Below are positions 1 to 6,800 of a stretch of 20,009 nt of DNA, piece after piece. This DNA is from a virus. The translations under genes and the position numbers were made by a program. The stretch lies in the IMG/VR virus record IMGVR_UViG_3300042731_006420, positions 1 to 20,009 of that record; one strand, given 5' to 3'. Within the stretch, counting starts at the first letter, position 1. Each line of letters begins with the position of its first letter. The notes under the pieces are model-generated. The model saw only the letters and a program-made list of their open reading frames with translations. It made no database searches and had not been told where the DNA came from.

Positions 1-433
1 GTATCCAAGCAGAGGCGTTCTGTTGAACCTCGTACATGGGTAACAGCTTGTCCTGGTTCTTGGTCCATTTTGCCGTTTTGTAGTCCGGGATGACTATTGA
101 ACCGTCCTTGTTTCGAATGATGTCATCGGCAACCGTGCGGACCGTGATTCCGGTGAGCGGATCTGTGCGAAAATATTTCTTCCAGTGAGGCGTCGGAAGA
201 TAATCAGCTGCGTTTTTCAGCGCCGGGATCCAGGGGGGAGGCTCCTTGAAGTGGTCGAACCATGCATGGACGGCCTTCTTTTGATAGCTGTCCAAGCTTG
301 AGAAAATGCCCGGAAAAATCTGCCACGGCACCTTGAGCTTGTTCTTGATCCAAAAGCACCGTTCGCAGGCGTCCTCAAGCATCAGGGCCCCCAGGTTCTT
401 TGCCGAAATGGTGATATCTAATGGTTTTGACAT
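1..433 (-). CDS. PD-(D/E)XK nuclease, Cas4/RecB-like (partial, 3' end off window)
   Basis: The minus-strand frame opens at ATG 433-431 after an AAGGAGG ribosome site and stays open to the window edge, giving 144 residues of the N-terminal part. An early CERCFWIKN stretch resembles the Cys-containing start of Cas4/RecB-like phage nucleases. Further on comes ADDIIRNKDGS followed by IPDYKTAKW, the usual pattern of motif II (D) and motif III (D-x-K) of the PD-(D/E)XK fold, then a YEVQQNASAW segment that may be the Q-x3-Y-like motif. In phages such a nuclease usually supplies the 5'-3' exonuclease partner of a RecT annealase; RecT and an SbcC-like ATPase lie upstream in the same transcript. That pairing is inferred from context. 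The C-terminal part is not visible, so an iron-sulfur cluster cannot be assessed. Confidence 0.72.
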   Translation of the reverse strand, partial: MSKPLDITISAKNLGALMLEDACERCFWIKNKLKVPWQIFPGIFSSLDSYQKKAVHAWFDHFKEPPPWIPALKNAADYLPTPHWKKYFRTDPLTGITVRTVADDIIRNKDGSIVIPDYKTAKWTKNQDKLLPMYEVQQNASAWI

Positions 434-443
434 GATTCCTCCT

Positions 444-692
444 TTATGGTGTTGGTATTATAAAAAGATTTGCTTGGTGATGAAGTAGTTTTGATGTAAC
501 TCTGGCGAGAACTCCACCGCACAGTGATTGCTTGAGAGCACCGACTATTTTTTCAGCCTCTTTTTCGTATAGAGCAGCGGATTCTTTTAGGTCGTTGGAT
601 GACGGTATTTCTTCGGTTATGTCAATTACGACACCGTTGACTTTTACGGCACCTATTCCTTGGGCTTTGTATGCTTTTATTTTAGTATCCAC
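444..692 (-). CDS. small unknown protein, 82 aa
   Basis: This reads from GTG 692 with a GAGGAG ribosome site that overlaps the stop codon of the upstream metallo-beta-lactamase-fold gene, so the two are probably translationally coupled. The protein has an N-terminal beta-rich part (KVNGVVIDITEEIP), a charged middle helix (KESAALYEKEAEKIVGALKQ) and a C-terminal segment LHHQANLFIIPTP. It stops 10 bases before the start of the PD-(D/E)XK nuclease, so it belongs to the recombination operon. I do not recognise the family and see no catalytic motif. An accessory role in the nuclease module is possible by position only. Confidence 0.6.
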   Translation of the reverse strand: MDTKIKAYKAQGIGAVKVNGVVIDITEEIPSSNDLKESAALYEKEAEKIVGALKQSLCGGVLARVTSKLLHHQANLFIIPTP

Positions 693-702
693 GCTATTCT
701 CC

Positions 703-1393
703 TCAGTGCGCGTAAGTAGGTATCCCGGTTAATCTCTGGATCTCCTTGACGAACATATCGGGATCCCCGTTCGATTTTGATATGTGTATCAACCTGATCT
801 CCCTGCATCCTGACATATCGTTTGCCCTGATGAAGTCCTTCACGTTCTGCAGGGAAAAGTGAGAGCGCTGGATCCTCTTTTTCAGGTACGGCTTAATCCC
901 TGGCATCCAGGTTTCGTCTGAATAGTTGCACTCAATGGCCAGGATGTTGATACCGGCGAAACGGTTCTTGATGTAGAAAGAGTCTGTAATATAGAGAAGC
1001 TTTTCTCCTGATGGTCCAGTTATGAAAAACCCGAAAGGTTCTGCAGCGTCGTGCTGAGTATTGAATGGAACTGCTTTGAAATTTCCTACACTGAATAGTT
1101 TCATGGCCTCTACCGGATGGGCTTTGTGCCCACTTACACCGAGACTTTTGAGGGTTCCTTTTGATGCATAAACATCGACCGACTTTTTCATGATATCGTT
1201 GATTGCTTTACAATGATCCTTTCGGTCAGTGCTCATGAGAAACAAGACAGCCTTGCATCTCATGAACTTTAAAACCTCCTTTCTCAGATATCTTTTTGAT
1301 GGGTATTCCGCACTCGATCATCAGTTTATGTCCTGAGTCCTCTATGATGTAGCAGTTTCCCGAGCTGCCGCTAGCGAGTGACATCATTTTCAT
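703..1393 (-). pseudogene. metallo-beta-lactamase-fold nuclease, frameshifted
   Basis: Two minus-strand frames together make one MBL-fold protein of the YycJ-like phage type. The first, from ATG 1393, encodes 55 residues with the typical N-terminus MKMMSLASGSSGNCYII and ends ...LVSHEH followed by TGA (1228-1226). The second frame continues KDHCKAINDIMKKSV and carries the later motifs: QHDAAEPFGF, YITDSF, IECNYSDE, RSHFSLQN and IRLIHISKSNGD. Removing seven bases (1228-1222, TGACCGA) restores the exact metal-binding motif H-E-H-K-D-H, so the break lies inside the active site. The start overlaps the stop of the zinc-ribbon gene (ATGA). As written the gene should give no active enzyme; sequencing error, true inactivation or ribosomal bypass are the alternatives. 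The intact family acts on DNA or RNA ends and often sits in phage recombination modules. Confidence 0.8.
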
Positions 1394-1515
1394 TTCGATT
1401 TCTTTCTATTCCAATAGGGGCTTTTGCATTTCGGGCATATCGTGATGACCTCTTTTCTTGGAGTCCATTTGTGTCCGCACCTTTTGCATTTAAGTTTTTG
1501 GAGTTTTAACTTCAT
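1390..1515 (-). CDS. zinc-ribbon microprotein, 41 aa
   Basis: This gene reads from ATG 1515 to TGA 1392-1390. The 41-residue product has two CxxC knuckles, CKRCGHKW and CPKCKS, 16 residues apart, and ends in a basic tail NRKKSK. It is a compact rubredoxin-like zinc ribbon, known in many phage and bacterial nucleic-acid-binding proteins. A GGGGG run lies 10-14 bases before the ATG. Its stop overlaps the start of the frameshifted MBL nuclease as ATGA, so the two are coupled. Small zinc ribbons beside phage nucleases are often assumed to contact DNA or the partner enzyme; here that is inference. Confidence 0.75.
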   Translation of the reverse strand: MKLKLQKLKCKRCGHKWTPRKEVITICPKCKSPYWNRKKSK

Positions 1516-1587
1516 TCCTTAAGGTACCCCCTATGAGTAAGTTTGTCAGCAGCTATAATAGCTTTTGAATTGCATGCGCACCCCTGG

Positions 1588-1731
1588 TCACTGCGTTGCC
1601 AAAAATGCTTGCAATTGAGGCAGTTTTACGAAGATCAGATATCCAAACAGCAACCCATTTACGAACCACAGTGCGGCGTTCTGGAATGGGAGCGGAATGG
1701 ATTCGATCTTGCCTTTAAGCTTGTTTAGCAT
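1588..1731 (-). CDS. small single-pass membrane protein, 47 aa
   Basis: This reads from ATG 1731 to TGA 1590-1588 with a GGGGGT ribosome site just upstream, like its neighbours. The product MLNKLKGKIESIPLPF is followed by a hydrophobic segment about residues 20-38 (ALWFVNGLLFGYLIFV) and a short polar tail ending LATQ. It sits 18 bases after the deoxyribosyltransferase gene and before the zinc-ribbon gene, on the same strand, so it is probably co-transcribed. The plus-strand 61-codon frame over the same bases is rejected. No family is recognised; small phage membrane proteins of this kind are often superinfection or host-takeover factors, but nothing here shows that. Confidence 0.55.
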   Translation of the reverse strand: MLNKLKGKIESIPLPFQNAALWFVNGLLFGYLIFVKLPQLQAFLATQ

Positions 1732-1749
1732 GTTACCCCCTTACGTGCT

Positions 1750-2220
1750 TCACATATGCATGACAGCAGATAGCCCTTTGATTCGTTGGAATTTTTCTTT
1801 AATGTCTATAATTGCGAGGACTTCATCCATGTTGCAGCAGATATAGTCCAACATTTTGACCATCAGTTCCGGCTCGCCGTTTTCAAGCAGTAGGATGGTG
1901 GTTTTACCCGCACCGGCACCCCACCCCATTTCAAGTGATGCACTGCGCCCGAACGGTTGAACGCCGACGAAAATGTCTGCCTGCTCCATAACCTCGAAAT
2001 CTGATTCGTAACCCGCCTCTGCAATAGGATGGCTCAAGCATTCCCTGTACTTTTTAGGTGTCCACTGCTTCCAGTTCGGTTCGATCTCCGACCAGTGAAA
2101 CCCCTGGTCACCCTCGCGCGGATTTTTGAAGTCGTAGACCTCATGCCCCGCTTCTCGCAGAGCGGTTATCACTTTCGGCTGGATCTCGTTTCGCCAGCTA
2201 CTTGCGACATATATTTTCAA
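1750..2220 (-). CDS. nucleoside 2-deoxyribosyltransferase-like protein
   Basis: A 156-aa protein of the nucleoside 2-deoxyribosyltransferase-like Rossmann fold. It begins MKIYVASSWRN, the family's substrate-binding start, followed by YDFKNP near residues 29-34. The signature DFEVMEQADIFVGVQPFGRSASLEMGWGAGAGK spans about residues 74-106, and Glu97 in SASLEMG matches the catalytic glutamate that attacks the deoxyribose. Family members cleave the N-glycosidic bond of deoxynucleosides or nucleotides, so a role in phage nucleotide salvage or hydrolysis of modified nucleotides is likely; the substrate is unknown. The start is TTG 2220 with an AAGGAGGG ribosome site. Its leader holds a 21-base motif also present before thyX, which hints at shared control of two nucleotide-metabolism genes. 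Confidence 0.78.
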   Translation of the reverse strand: MKIYVASSWRNEIQPKVITALREAGHEVYDFKNPREGDQGFHWSEIEPNWKQWTPKKYRECLSHPIAEAGYESDFEVMEQADIFVGVQPFGRSASLEMGWGAGAGKTTILLLENGEPELMVKMLDYICCNMDEVLAIIDIKEKFQRIKGLSAVMHM

Positions 2221-2236
2221 AACACCCTCCTTGGTT

Positions 2237-2257
2237 CGAAAAACCTATCCCTACGTT
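2237..2257 (-). repeat. 21-base leader motif, copy 1 (before deoxyribosyltransferase)
   Basis: This sequence, GTAGGGATAGGTTTTTCG on the minus strand with three more bases upstream, is identical to 8840-8860 in the thyX leader. It ends about 17 bases before the start codon, just ahead of the ribosome site. Its 3' half can pair with the next bases as GGTT-TTTCG-AACC, a small hairpin next to the AAGGAGG site. No function is known; a shared operator or RNA control element is inference. Confidence 0.6.
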
Positions 2258-2319
2258 GTTGGCCATGGGGTCCCACCCACCATTACCCGTCCGGCCGTGC
2301 ATACCCACTCGGCTATTGT

Positions 2320-3318
2320 CTAAAATGAGGGCTTGGGCTTTCCCTGCCCTGTGTCCTTGCCGCTATCGTCCTCGTTCTGGTCCACCTGTTCATCGTTTTC
2401 AGAGATCGCCCCATTTTCGGACTCTGCGGCGTTCTTCTGAATGCCCATATCTATCAGTTCACCCTGGTTCGCCTCCTTCTCGATCTCAGATTTGTAATCG
2501 ATCTCGTTATGGCCGGCATCCATGGCCGCGTACTCGTCGGCTTCGACCTGGGAAAACGAGGCGTTTATCTTCTTAGGATCAAGCACGATCTTTTTTACCG
2601 TCTGGTGCACAACCGTTTTGAGTTGCATGTCAGCCTCGTATGGCCCCCAAAACTTGGTGGTTCCGGATTTCGACTTGGCCCTGTTGAAGTCGGCAACGGT
2701 CAGGATGACCAGCTTGTTGAGTTCGCTGTTCTCGTACATGATGTATCCGAAGCCGCCGACAACTTTACCGCGGTCGAAAGGTTTTGGGATCTCAAATTCA
2801 TAAGACTCAACCGCGTTGTCTATCGATTTTTTGATGACGGCGAACCTGTCGTTTTCGTGAACCAACTCATAGATGATGTCTACCGGAGGATTCAGAGCCA
2901 TTTTCCGGTAATAATAATCCTTTCCGGCGTACCCCACGCGCAGATCAACGTCATATTTTCCGGTTTTCCCGTTCAAATAGGGGATAGGATGGATATGATT
3001 CGGGATAAGCGCGTCGAGGCCGAGTTCAATTCGATGCATGGAATCGATAGCCAGCTTAGCAAGGTTGGCGTTTTCCCATGTGATGGGCAGGTTATTGGGG
3101 TTCTTCTTTGCCCTGTCGGTATCCAGGGCCCTCAATTGGAAGTCGATCTTCAGGAACATATGTTGTGCAAGCCGGCGCTGGTATCCGTCCAGGTTCACCT
3201 TGCCGCCGTCCTGGGCGTACTCTTTCATCACCATGTTGGTGAATCGTTCAGATTGATTCAGCTGGGTTTTTGTAAGGGCATTTTCCTCAACCGGTGGTTT
3301 CTCGTTTTTGGTTGCCAT
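2320..3318 (-). CDS. recT: RecT-family single-strand annealing protein
   Basis: A 332-aa RecT/Bet-type annealase, which coats single-stranded DNA and anneals complementary strands in phage recombination. The start at ATG 3318 is chosen because GGGAGG lies at good distance and the next upstream gene stops at 3326; an open extension to 3423 lies inside that gene. Family pattern: an early helix GYQRRLAQHMFLKI, ITWENANLAKLAIDSMHRIELGLDA, then the core beta region DVDLRVGYAGKDYYYRKMA, and the characteristic KFWGPYEADMQLKTVVHQTVKKI, matching the RecT W-x-x-x-x-EM-x-K-T segment. The C-terminus is long and acidic (ENDEQVDQNEDDSGKDTG), a usual place for contacts with a single-strand-binding protein. 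It lies directly downstream of the SbcC-like ATPase and upstream of nucleases, forming a recombination module. Confidence 0.85.
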   Translation of the reverse strand: MATKNEKPPVEENALTKTQLNQSERFTNMVMKEYAQDGGKVNLDGYQRRLAQHMFLKIDFQLRALDTDRAKKNPNNLPITWENANLAKLAIDSMHRIELGLDALIPNHIHPIPYLNGKTGKYDVDLRVGYAGKDYYYRKMALNPPVDIIYELVHENDRFAVIKKSIDNAVESYEFEIPKPFDRGKVVGGFGYIMYENSELNKLVILTVADFNRAKSKSGTTKFWGPYEADMQLKTVVHQTVKKIVLDPKKINASFSQVEADEYAAMDAGHNEIDYKSEIEKEANQGELIDMGIQKNAAESENGAISENDEQVDQNEDDSGKDTGQGKPKPSF

Positions 3319-3325
3319 CTCTGTT

Positions 3326-5362
3326 TTACCTCCCTTCAAATCTGAGTTCTTTATCTTTATCGCTGACAATAAGCCTGATGGTCTGGGAGCCAGACTCAAG
3401 CAGCTGGGTGACAGACTCGGCATTGTCGACGAACTTGACCATGCTGATGCCGTAGAAAGACGATAGTACGTTTTGGATATCGATTCCGACGTTCAGGCGC
3501 GAGGCGTTGTTCATCGTATTGTACTGTACGCCATCATGGGTGGCCACGCATACCGGCTCAATACCTCCGTTGATCTGCTTTTCGAACAGCTTGAACCTGG
3601 TGATAAGGAACTTGTCGTTGATTGAATCCTCGATCATGCGGGTCTTGGCCTGTTCGAACTCTCCAATCAGGTACAGCTCATGTTCCAGGCGCTCAAACTC
3701 CTTGGCGAGATTATTTTCCTCGTCGCGCAGTTCCTCTACGCGCTTTTCGGAAGTGGCCGCGGCCTCTATTTTCAGCTTTTCGGCCTTGAGATCGTCGAGT
3801 GCCTTTTCGGCCTCGTCCACTTCGGCCTGTGCCTCTGTTGTGTCAGGCGAGTCGACCTCTTTTATGTGGTCGATCTTTCCCTTTATCGTTTCGACAGCGC
3901 GCTTCAGATCGTTGAGGGTCTTGTCGGGATGCTGTTTTGGTTCGACCGGGGCAACCTCTATGATTTCCGTGAGGGCTTTGGAAAGGTCCGATTTCTGGCT
4001 TTCGAGGGAAACGAGTTTTTCGTTGATCTTCTCCAGTTCGTCGAGGCCCTTTTTAAGAGACGCCTGGCGCAATTCAAGGATGGCTTTTTTCTCTATTCCC
4101 TCCTCGTTTATTGCCTTGAATGTGTCGGCCTGGGCCTCGTTGAACTCGGCAAGCGCTTTTTCACTGGCTGCCTTTTGATCCTCCTCCGGTATCGGTTGGC
4201 CGCAGCGTGAACATATGCCCTCAACGTCTGGAACGAACGTCTTTTCAGCTTCCGCATTAAACCGGGATCTCAGTTCAGCCAGATTCTTTTCTAATGAGGT
4301 TATGTCCTTTTCCAGCTCGGCGTTTTTGTCCTTTACCTCGCGCTGTTTGGCCTTCTGGTCCGATACCTTTTTAGAGGCGGTTTCGACATTTTTAGTTGCC
4401 TTGTCGATTTTCTCCTGACGCTCTTTGGCGATGGCATCCACCAGAATCTGGTGATCTTTTTTGAGTTGAGTCTCCCGGTCGATTACGGAGGCCTCGGCCT
4501 CGGCCAGCTTCTTTTTCAGGTCCGATATGGCGCCCGCGCTAAGGGCCTCTTTTTTCTTCCTGAGAACCTTGTCGGCCGACTTGATCTCCTCGAGGACCGT
4601 ATCGTAATCCCTGAGAGAATCATCCTTGTCGCGGGTGCGCTCGTCGATCCTGGCCGGTATCTTGTCCAGCTCCTTGTTGATTTTGGTTTGGCGCTCCTTG
4701 GCTATTTTGCGATGATCGTCAAATGATCTCTTTTTGAGGATTTCGATCATGGCGGCATAGCCCGGGTCCAGTTCACCGTCAGGAAACATCCGGCGAATGA
4801 CATCCTCGTCACTCAGATCAACTCCGCACACCTCGAAAAGGAGCTTTCTCCTGGCCTCTTGCTGGGTGCATTTCTTGCCGTTGTAGGTTGTCAGCACCTC
4901 GTTGAAAAATCTCGGGTTGGTCAGCAGCTTGAACGTCAATTCGGGGCAGATATCATCGACAACCCTTTTGAATTCCTTCTCCTGCAGCGGCACCCCGTCA
5001 ACGTAATAATCGTTTTTGTTGCCGGTGAAGGTGTCATGGGCATCACCGCGATGGCGCACCCATGTTTCGGTGTGGACCTTTTTGAGGGATTTTTCAACTC
5101 CATCGATAATCAGGACGGCCTCAACCATGTGCTCCTCGTCACCAGATACCACCTCCCCGTTTTCATCGACCGTTTTTATCTGAAAGTTCGCTTGGTCGAG
5201 AGAGTCCTTGTTGAAAAGGAGCCAGTAGAAAGCGTCGGCAAGGCGGGTCTTTCCACTCTTGTTATCACCAAAAACATCGGTGTCATGGCCGTCCGGTTCA
5301 ATCGTCAGGCTGCCGCCCTTGAAATTTTTCAATGATAGTCTTTTTAGCCGAATTTCCTTCAT
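3326..5362 (-). CDS. Rad50/SbcC-like AAA ATPase with zinc hook
   Basis: A 678-aa SMC/Rad50-type protein starting at ATG 5362 behind AAGGAGG. Residues 1-40 give the N-terminal lobe with Walker A GDNKSGKT (32-39). A long coiled coil (about 215-370 and 400-570, rich in E, K, L and A) brackets a zinc-hook CSRCGQP near residue 383, which dimerises such proteins through zinc. The C-terminal lobe has SRLNVGIDIQNVLSSFYG and VKFVDNAESVTQ, the phage version in which the Walker B/D-loop region reads FVDNAES. Such phage ATPases sit beside RecT and an exonuclease and are thought to manage DNA ends during recombination. Compared with cellular SbcC (about 1,000 aa) the coil is short. Partner nucleases here would be the MBL-fold or PD-(D/E)XK proteins downstream; that is inference. 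Confidence 0.85.
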   Translation of the reverse strand: MKEIRLKRLSLKNFKGGSLTIEPDGHDTDVFGDNKSGKTRLADAFYWLLFNKDSLDQANFQIKTVDENGEVVSGDEEHMVEAVLIIDGVEKSLKKVHTETWVRHRGDAHDTFTGNKNDYYVDGVPLQEKEFKRVVDDICPELTFKLLTNPRFFNEVLTTYNGKKCTQQEARRKLLFEVCGVDLSDEDVIRRMFPDGELDPGYAAMIEILKKRSFDDHRKIAKERQTKINKELDKIPARIDERTRDKDDSLRDYDTVLEEIKSADKVLRKKKEALSAGAISDLKKKLAEAEASVIDRETQLKKDHQILVDAIAKERQEKIDKATKNVETASKKVSDQKAKQREVKDKNAELEKDITSLEKNLAELRSRFNAEAEKTFVPDVEGICSRCGQPIPEEDQKAASEKALAEFNEAQADTFKAINEEGIEKKAILELRQASLKKGLDELEKINEKLVSLESQKSDLSKALTEIIEVAPVEPKQHPDKTLNDLKRAVETIKGKIDHIKEVDSPDTTEAQAEVDEAEKALDDLKAEKLKIEAAATSEKRVEELRDEENNLAKEFERLEHELYLIGEFEQAKTRMIEDSINDKFLITRFKLFEKQINGGIEPVCVATHDGVQYNTMNNASRLNVGIDIQNVLSSFYGISMVKFVDNAESVTQLLESGSQTIRLIVSDKDKELRFEGR

Positions 5363-5399
5363 CCTGATGCCTCCTTTTTTTGTTGTTGATCAGTCCCAT

Positions 5400-5430
5400 G
5401 GCCAGGTTTATCGGGCCGGAAAACCTGGCC
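5400..5430 (-). other. stem-loop upstream of the ATPase gene
   Basis: A perfect 10-bp inverted repeat, GGCCAGGTTT at 5400-5409 and AAACCTGGCC at 5421-5430, encloses an 11-base loop. It lies in the 78-base gap between the 136-aa gene and the SbcC-like gene, about 40 bases before the ATPase start. No U-run follows on either strand, so it is not a classical terminator. An mRNA-processing or translational-control hairpin is possible. Confidence 0.55.
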
Positions 5431-5440
5431 AAAGCATTGA

Positions 5441-5851
5441 TCAAGCAGCTTCCTGAAACCGACGCATATGGATTGAGCGGAAATACATCACCTGATCGTA
5501 TGTGGTTCGCAGCGTTTTGGCGAATGTCCGGAAATCCCTGAACAGGATCTCGTAATAGTCTTCCATTCCTTCCGGTGGCGCGAACTCAAGTTCTTTCTGC
5601 TCATGGTACGCGGGCCCGTCGAAAAGGGTGTATTTGTCCTTCTCGTTCACCTCGTCCAGCTTGAACTTTATGCCCACTTCAACGTCAATCGCGCCGGATC
5701 GATTGGACGGCTTGAACTTTACCGGAAGGCTGACAGGAAGATCACCCTCGCACTTCGTGTAAGCCTCGTCCATGGCGCGCCTGTTTTGCCTGAGTTTTCC
5801 GGATACCCTTTCGATCACCTGTTCTATAATCGCGTTGTTGATGCTTGCCAT
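5441..5851 (-). CDS. unknown phage protein of the recombination operon, 136 aa
   Basis: This reads from ATG 5851 with an AAAAGGAGG ribosome site. The N-terminal helix is MASINNAIIEQVIERVSGKLRQNRRAMDEAY. The middle is rich in beta strands and reads like an immunoglobulin-type or OB-like sheet (LPVSLPVKF, AIDVEVGIKFKLDEVNEKDKYTLF). The C-terminal helices are rich in aromatic and charged residues (YEILFRDFRTFAKTLRTTYDQVMYF). No catalytic signature is visible. It is the first gene before the SbcC-like ATPase and RecT on the same strand, and a partner role in that module is the simplest reading. A single-strand-binding or annealing accessory is possible, but the sequence does not show an OB signature clearly enough to name it. 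Confidence 0.65.
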   Translation of the reverse strand: MASINNAIIEQVIERVSGKLRQNRRAMDEAYTKCEGDLPVSLPVKFKPSNRSGAIDVEVGIKFKLDEVNEKDKYTLFDGPAYHEQKELEFAPPEGMEDYYEILFRDFRTFAKTLRTTYDQVMYFRSIHMRRFQEAA

Positions 5852-5888
5852 GATATATGGCCTCCTTTTCGGTTAATTTGTTTATAGG

Positions 5889-6272
5889 TCAATAATCAAT
5901 CGGGGTGATTAGCGGGGCCCACCCGTTGTAGGCCCCGCTCTCCGTAAAACCTTCGCTTTTGGCTAATCGCCCATCAGCATCACCCCCCATCGCCGCCAGC
6001 TTTGAATAGTCGCGCTCGGCCGGCAGCATCATGTTGGTTGGTACGAGCGCGAAAAATATTCCGGAGATAAAAAGAATTGCTATCAAAATAAGGTTCCACT
6101 TGTTGAAAGGCACAAATGCGTGGTTGGCGATCCAGGTGGCTTCCTTCTGCCTTTCGGATTTAACCCGCCTGATCTCTTCGTTGTCGTCCCTCAAAGACGA
6201 TCTGAAAAACCAGGTCATGAGTGCAACAGCTATCCCGATACAAGCGATTGTGAAAAACGTTATCTCAATCAT
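5889..6272 (-). CDS. two-pass membrane protein, 127 aa
   Basis: The start is placed at ATG 6272 (MIEITFF) because AAGGAGAAAGG precedes it; the open frame reaching 6323 has no ribosome site and runs through the terminator arm region. Two hydrophobic segments are clear: residues about 2-23 (IEITFFTIACIGIAVALMTWFF) and about 59-78 (LILIAILFISGIFFALVP), separated by a charged loop RDDNEEIRRVKSERQKEA. The C-terminal tail after the second segment (AERDYSKLAAMGGDADGRLA) is soluble. It lies between a terminator-like hairpin and the recombination genes. Function unknown; a membrane-targeted early phage protein. Confidence 0.65.
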   Translation of the reverse strand: MIEITFFTIACIGIAVALMTWFFRSSLRDDNEEIRRVKSERQKEATWIANHAFVPFNKWNLILIAILFISGIFFALVPTNMMLPAERDYSKLAAMGGDADGRLAKSEGFTESGAYNGWAPLITPIDY

Positions 6273-6298
6273 GTCCTTTCTCCTTTTTCTGGTAACCC

Positions 6299-6345
6299 AA
6301 AAAACCCGCCCACTTCCACCCACTCGCCTACCTTGTGGGCGGGTT
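6299..6345 (-). terminator. Rho-independent terminator, leftward
   Basis: Read on the minus strand, an 11-bp perfect stem (AACCCGCCCAC / GTGGGCGGGTT) with a 21-base loop is followed directly by a run of six T (complement of 6299-6304). It lies just after the exported 144-aa gene and before the two-pass membrane protein. The downstream recombination genes would then need read-through, antitermination or their own promoter. Confidence 0.72.
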
Positions 6346-6365
6346 CGATTGACTACCAGCGCACC

Positions 6366-6800
6366 CTATTCTTCCTGCTCGCGCAGCTTCTTGGTTGGCT
6401 TAAGGTATTCATCCAAGACGCTCAGGATATGCTCCACCTGCTTCTGTTTCAATATCCCCGGGAAGGGGTGGGAATATATCCTCATCTGCCTGATACCGAT
6501 GACAACGTTGGAGATTTCGTCGTCACGATCGTATATTTTGTGCCAGATGGTCTGCGCCTTTGGTAGGGCCAGCTTCAAATCACCCTTGTTGCGGACGACA
6601 TCTGATTTTCTGATTGTCATGGGCTCCAGGGTGTTCACGATCATTTCGTTTCCCCTCACCATGTATTCGTACATCCCGCTCTTGGCCTGGGTGAAGCCTT
6701 CAGTGGCTATGGCCGGCGTCGATGCCACGACCAACATCAGCATGGCGGTCAAAAAGATGATTCCGGTCATAAATTTGATTCTGAAAAAAGTGTAGTTCAT
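6366..6800 (-). CDS. exported protein with Sec signal peptide, 144 aa
   Basis: The start ATG 6800 overlaps the stop of the preceding gene as ATGA, so the two are coupled. The N-terminus MNYTFFRIKFMTGIIFLTA continues with MLMLVVASTPAIATEG: a basic n-region, a long hydrophobic core and a plausible signal-peptidase cleavage at A-I-A. The mature part is helical and basic (about residues 34-144) without cysteines, containing IRKSDVVRNKGDLKLALPKAQTIWHKIYDRDDE and a C-terminal charged tail KKLREQEE. No known domain is recognised. With its partner, a membrane-anchored protein with transglutaminase-like residues, it may act in the periplasm or cell envelope. That is context only. Confidence 0.68.
   Translation of the reverse strand: MNYTFFRIKFMTGIIFLTAMLMLVVASTPAIATEGFTQAKSGMYEYMVRGNEMIVNTLEPMTIRKSDVVRNKGDLKLALPKAQTIWHKIYDRDDEISNVVIGIRQMRIYSHPFPGILKQKQVEHILSVLDEYLKPTKKLREQEE

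Noticed and set aside
1543-1728. 61-codon plus-strand frame
   Set aside because: No ribosome site and opposite in direction to a better supported 47-aa gene with a GGGGGT site.
2509-4210. Long plus-strand frames (for example 2509-3345, 3507-4178, 3680-4210)
   Set aside because: They are antisense shadows of the RecT and SbcC-like genes; their products are low-quality leucine, serine and valine mixes with no ribosome sites or domains.
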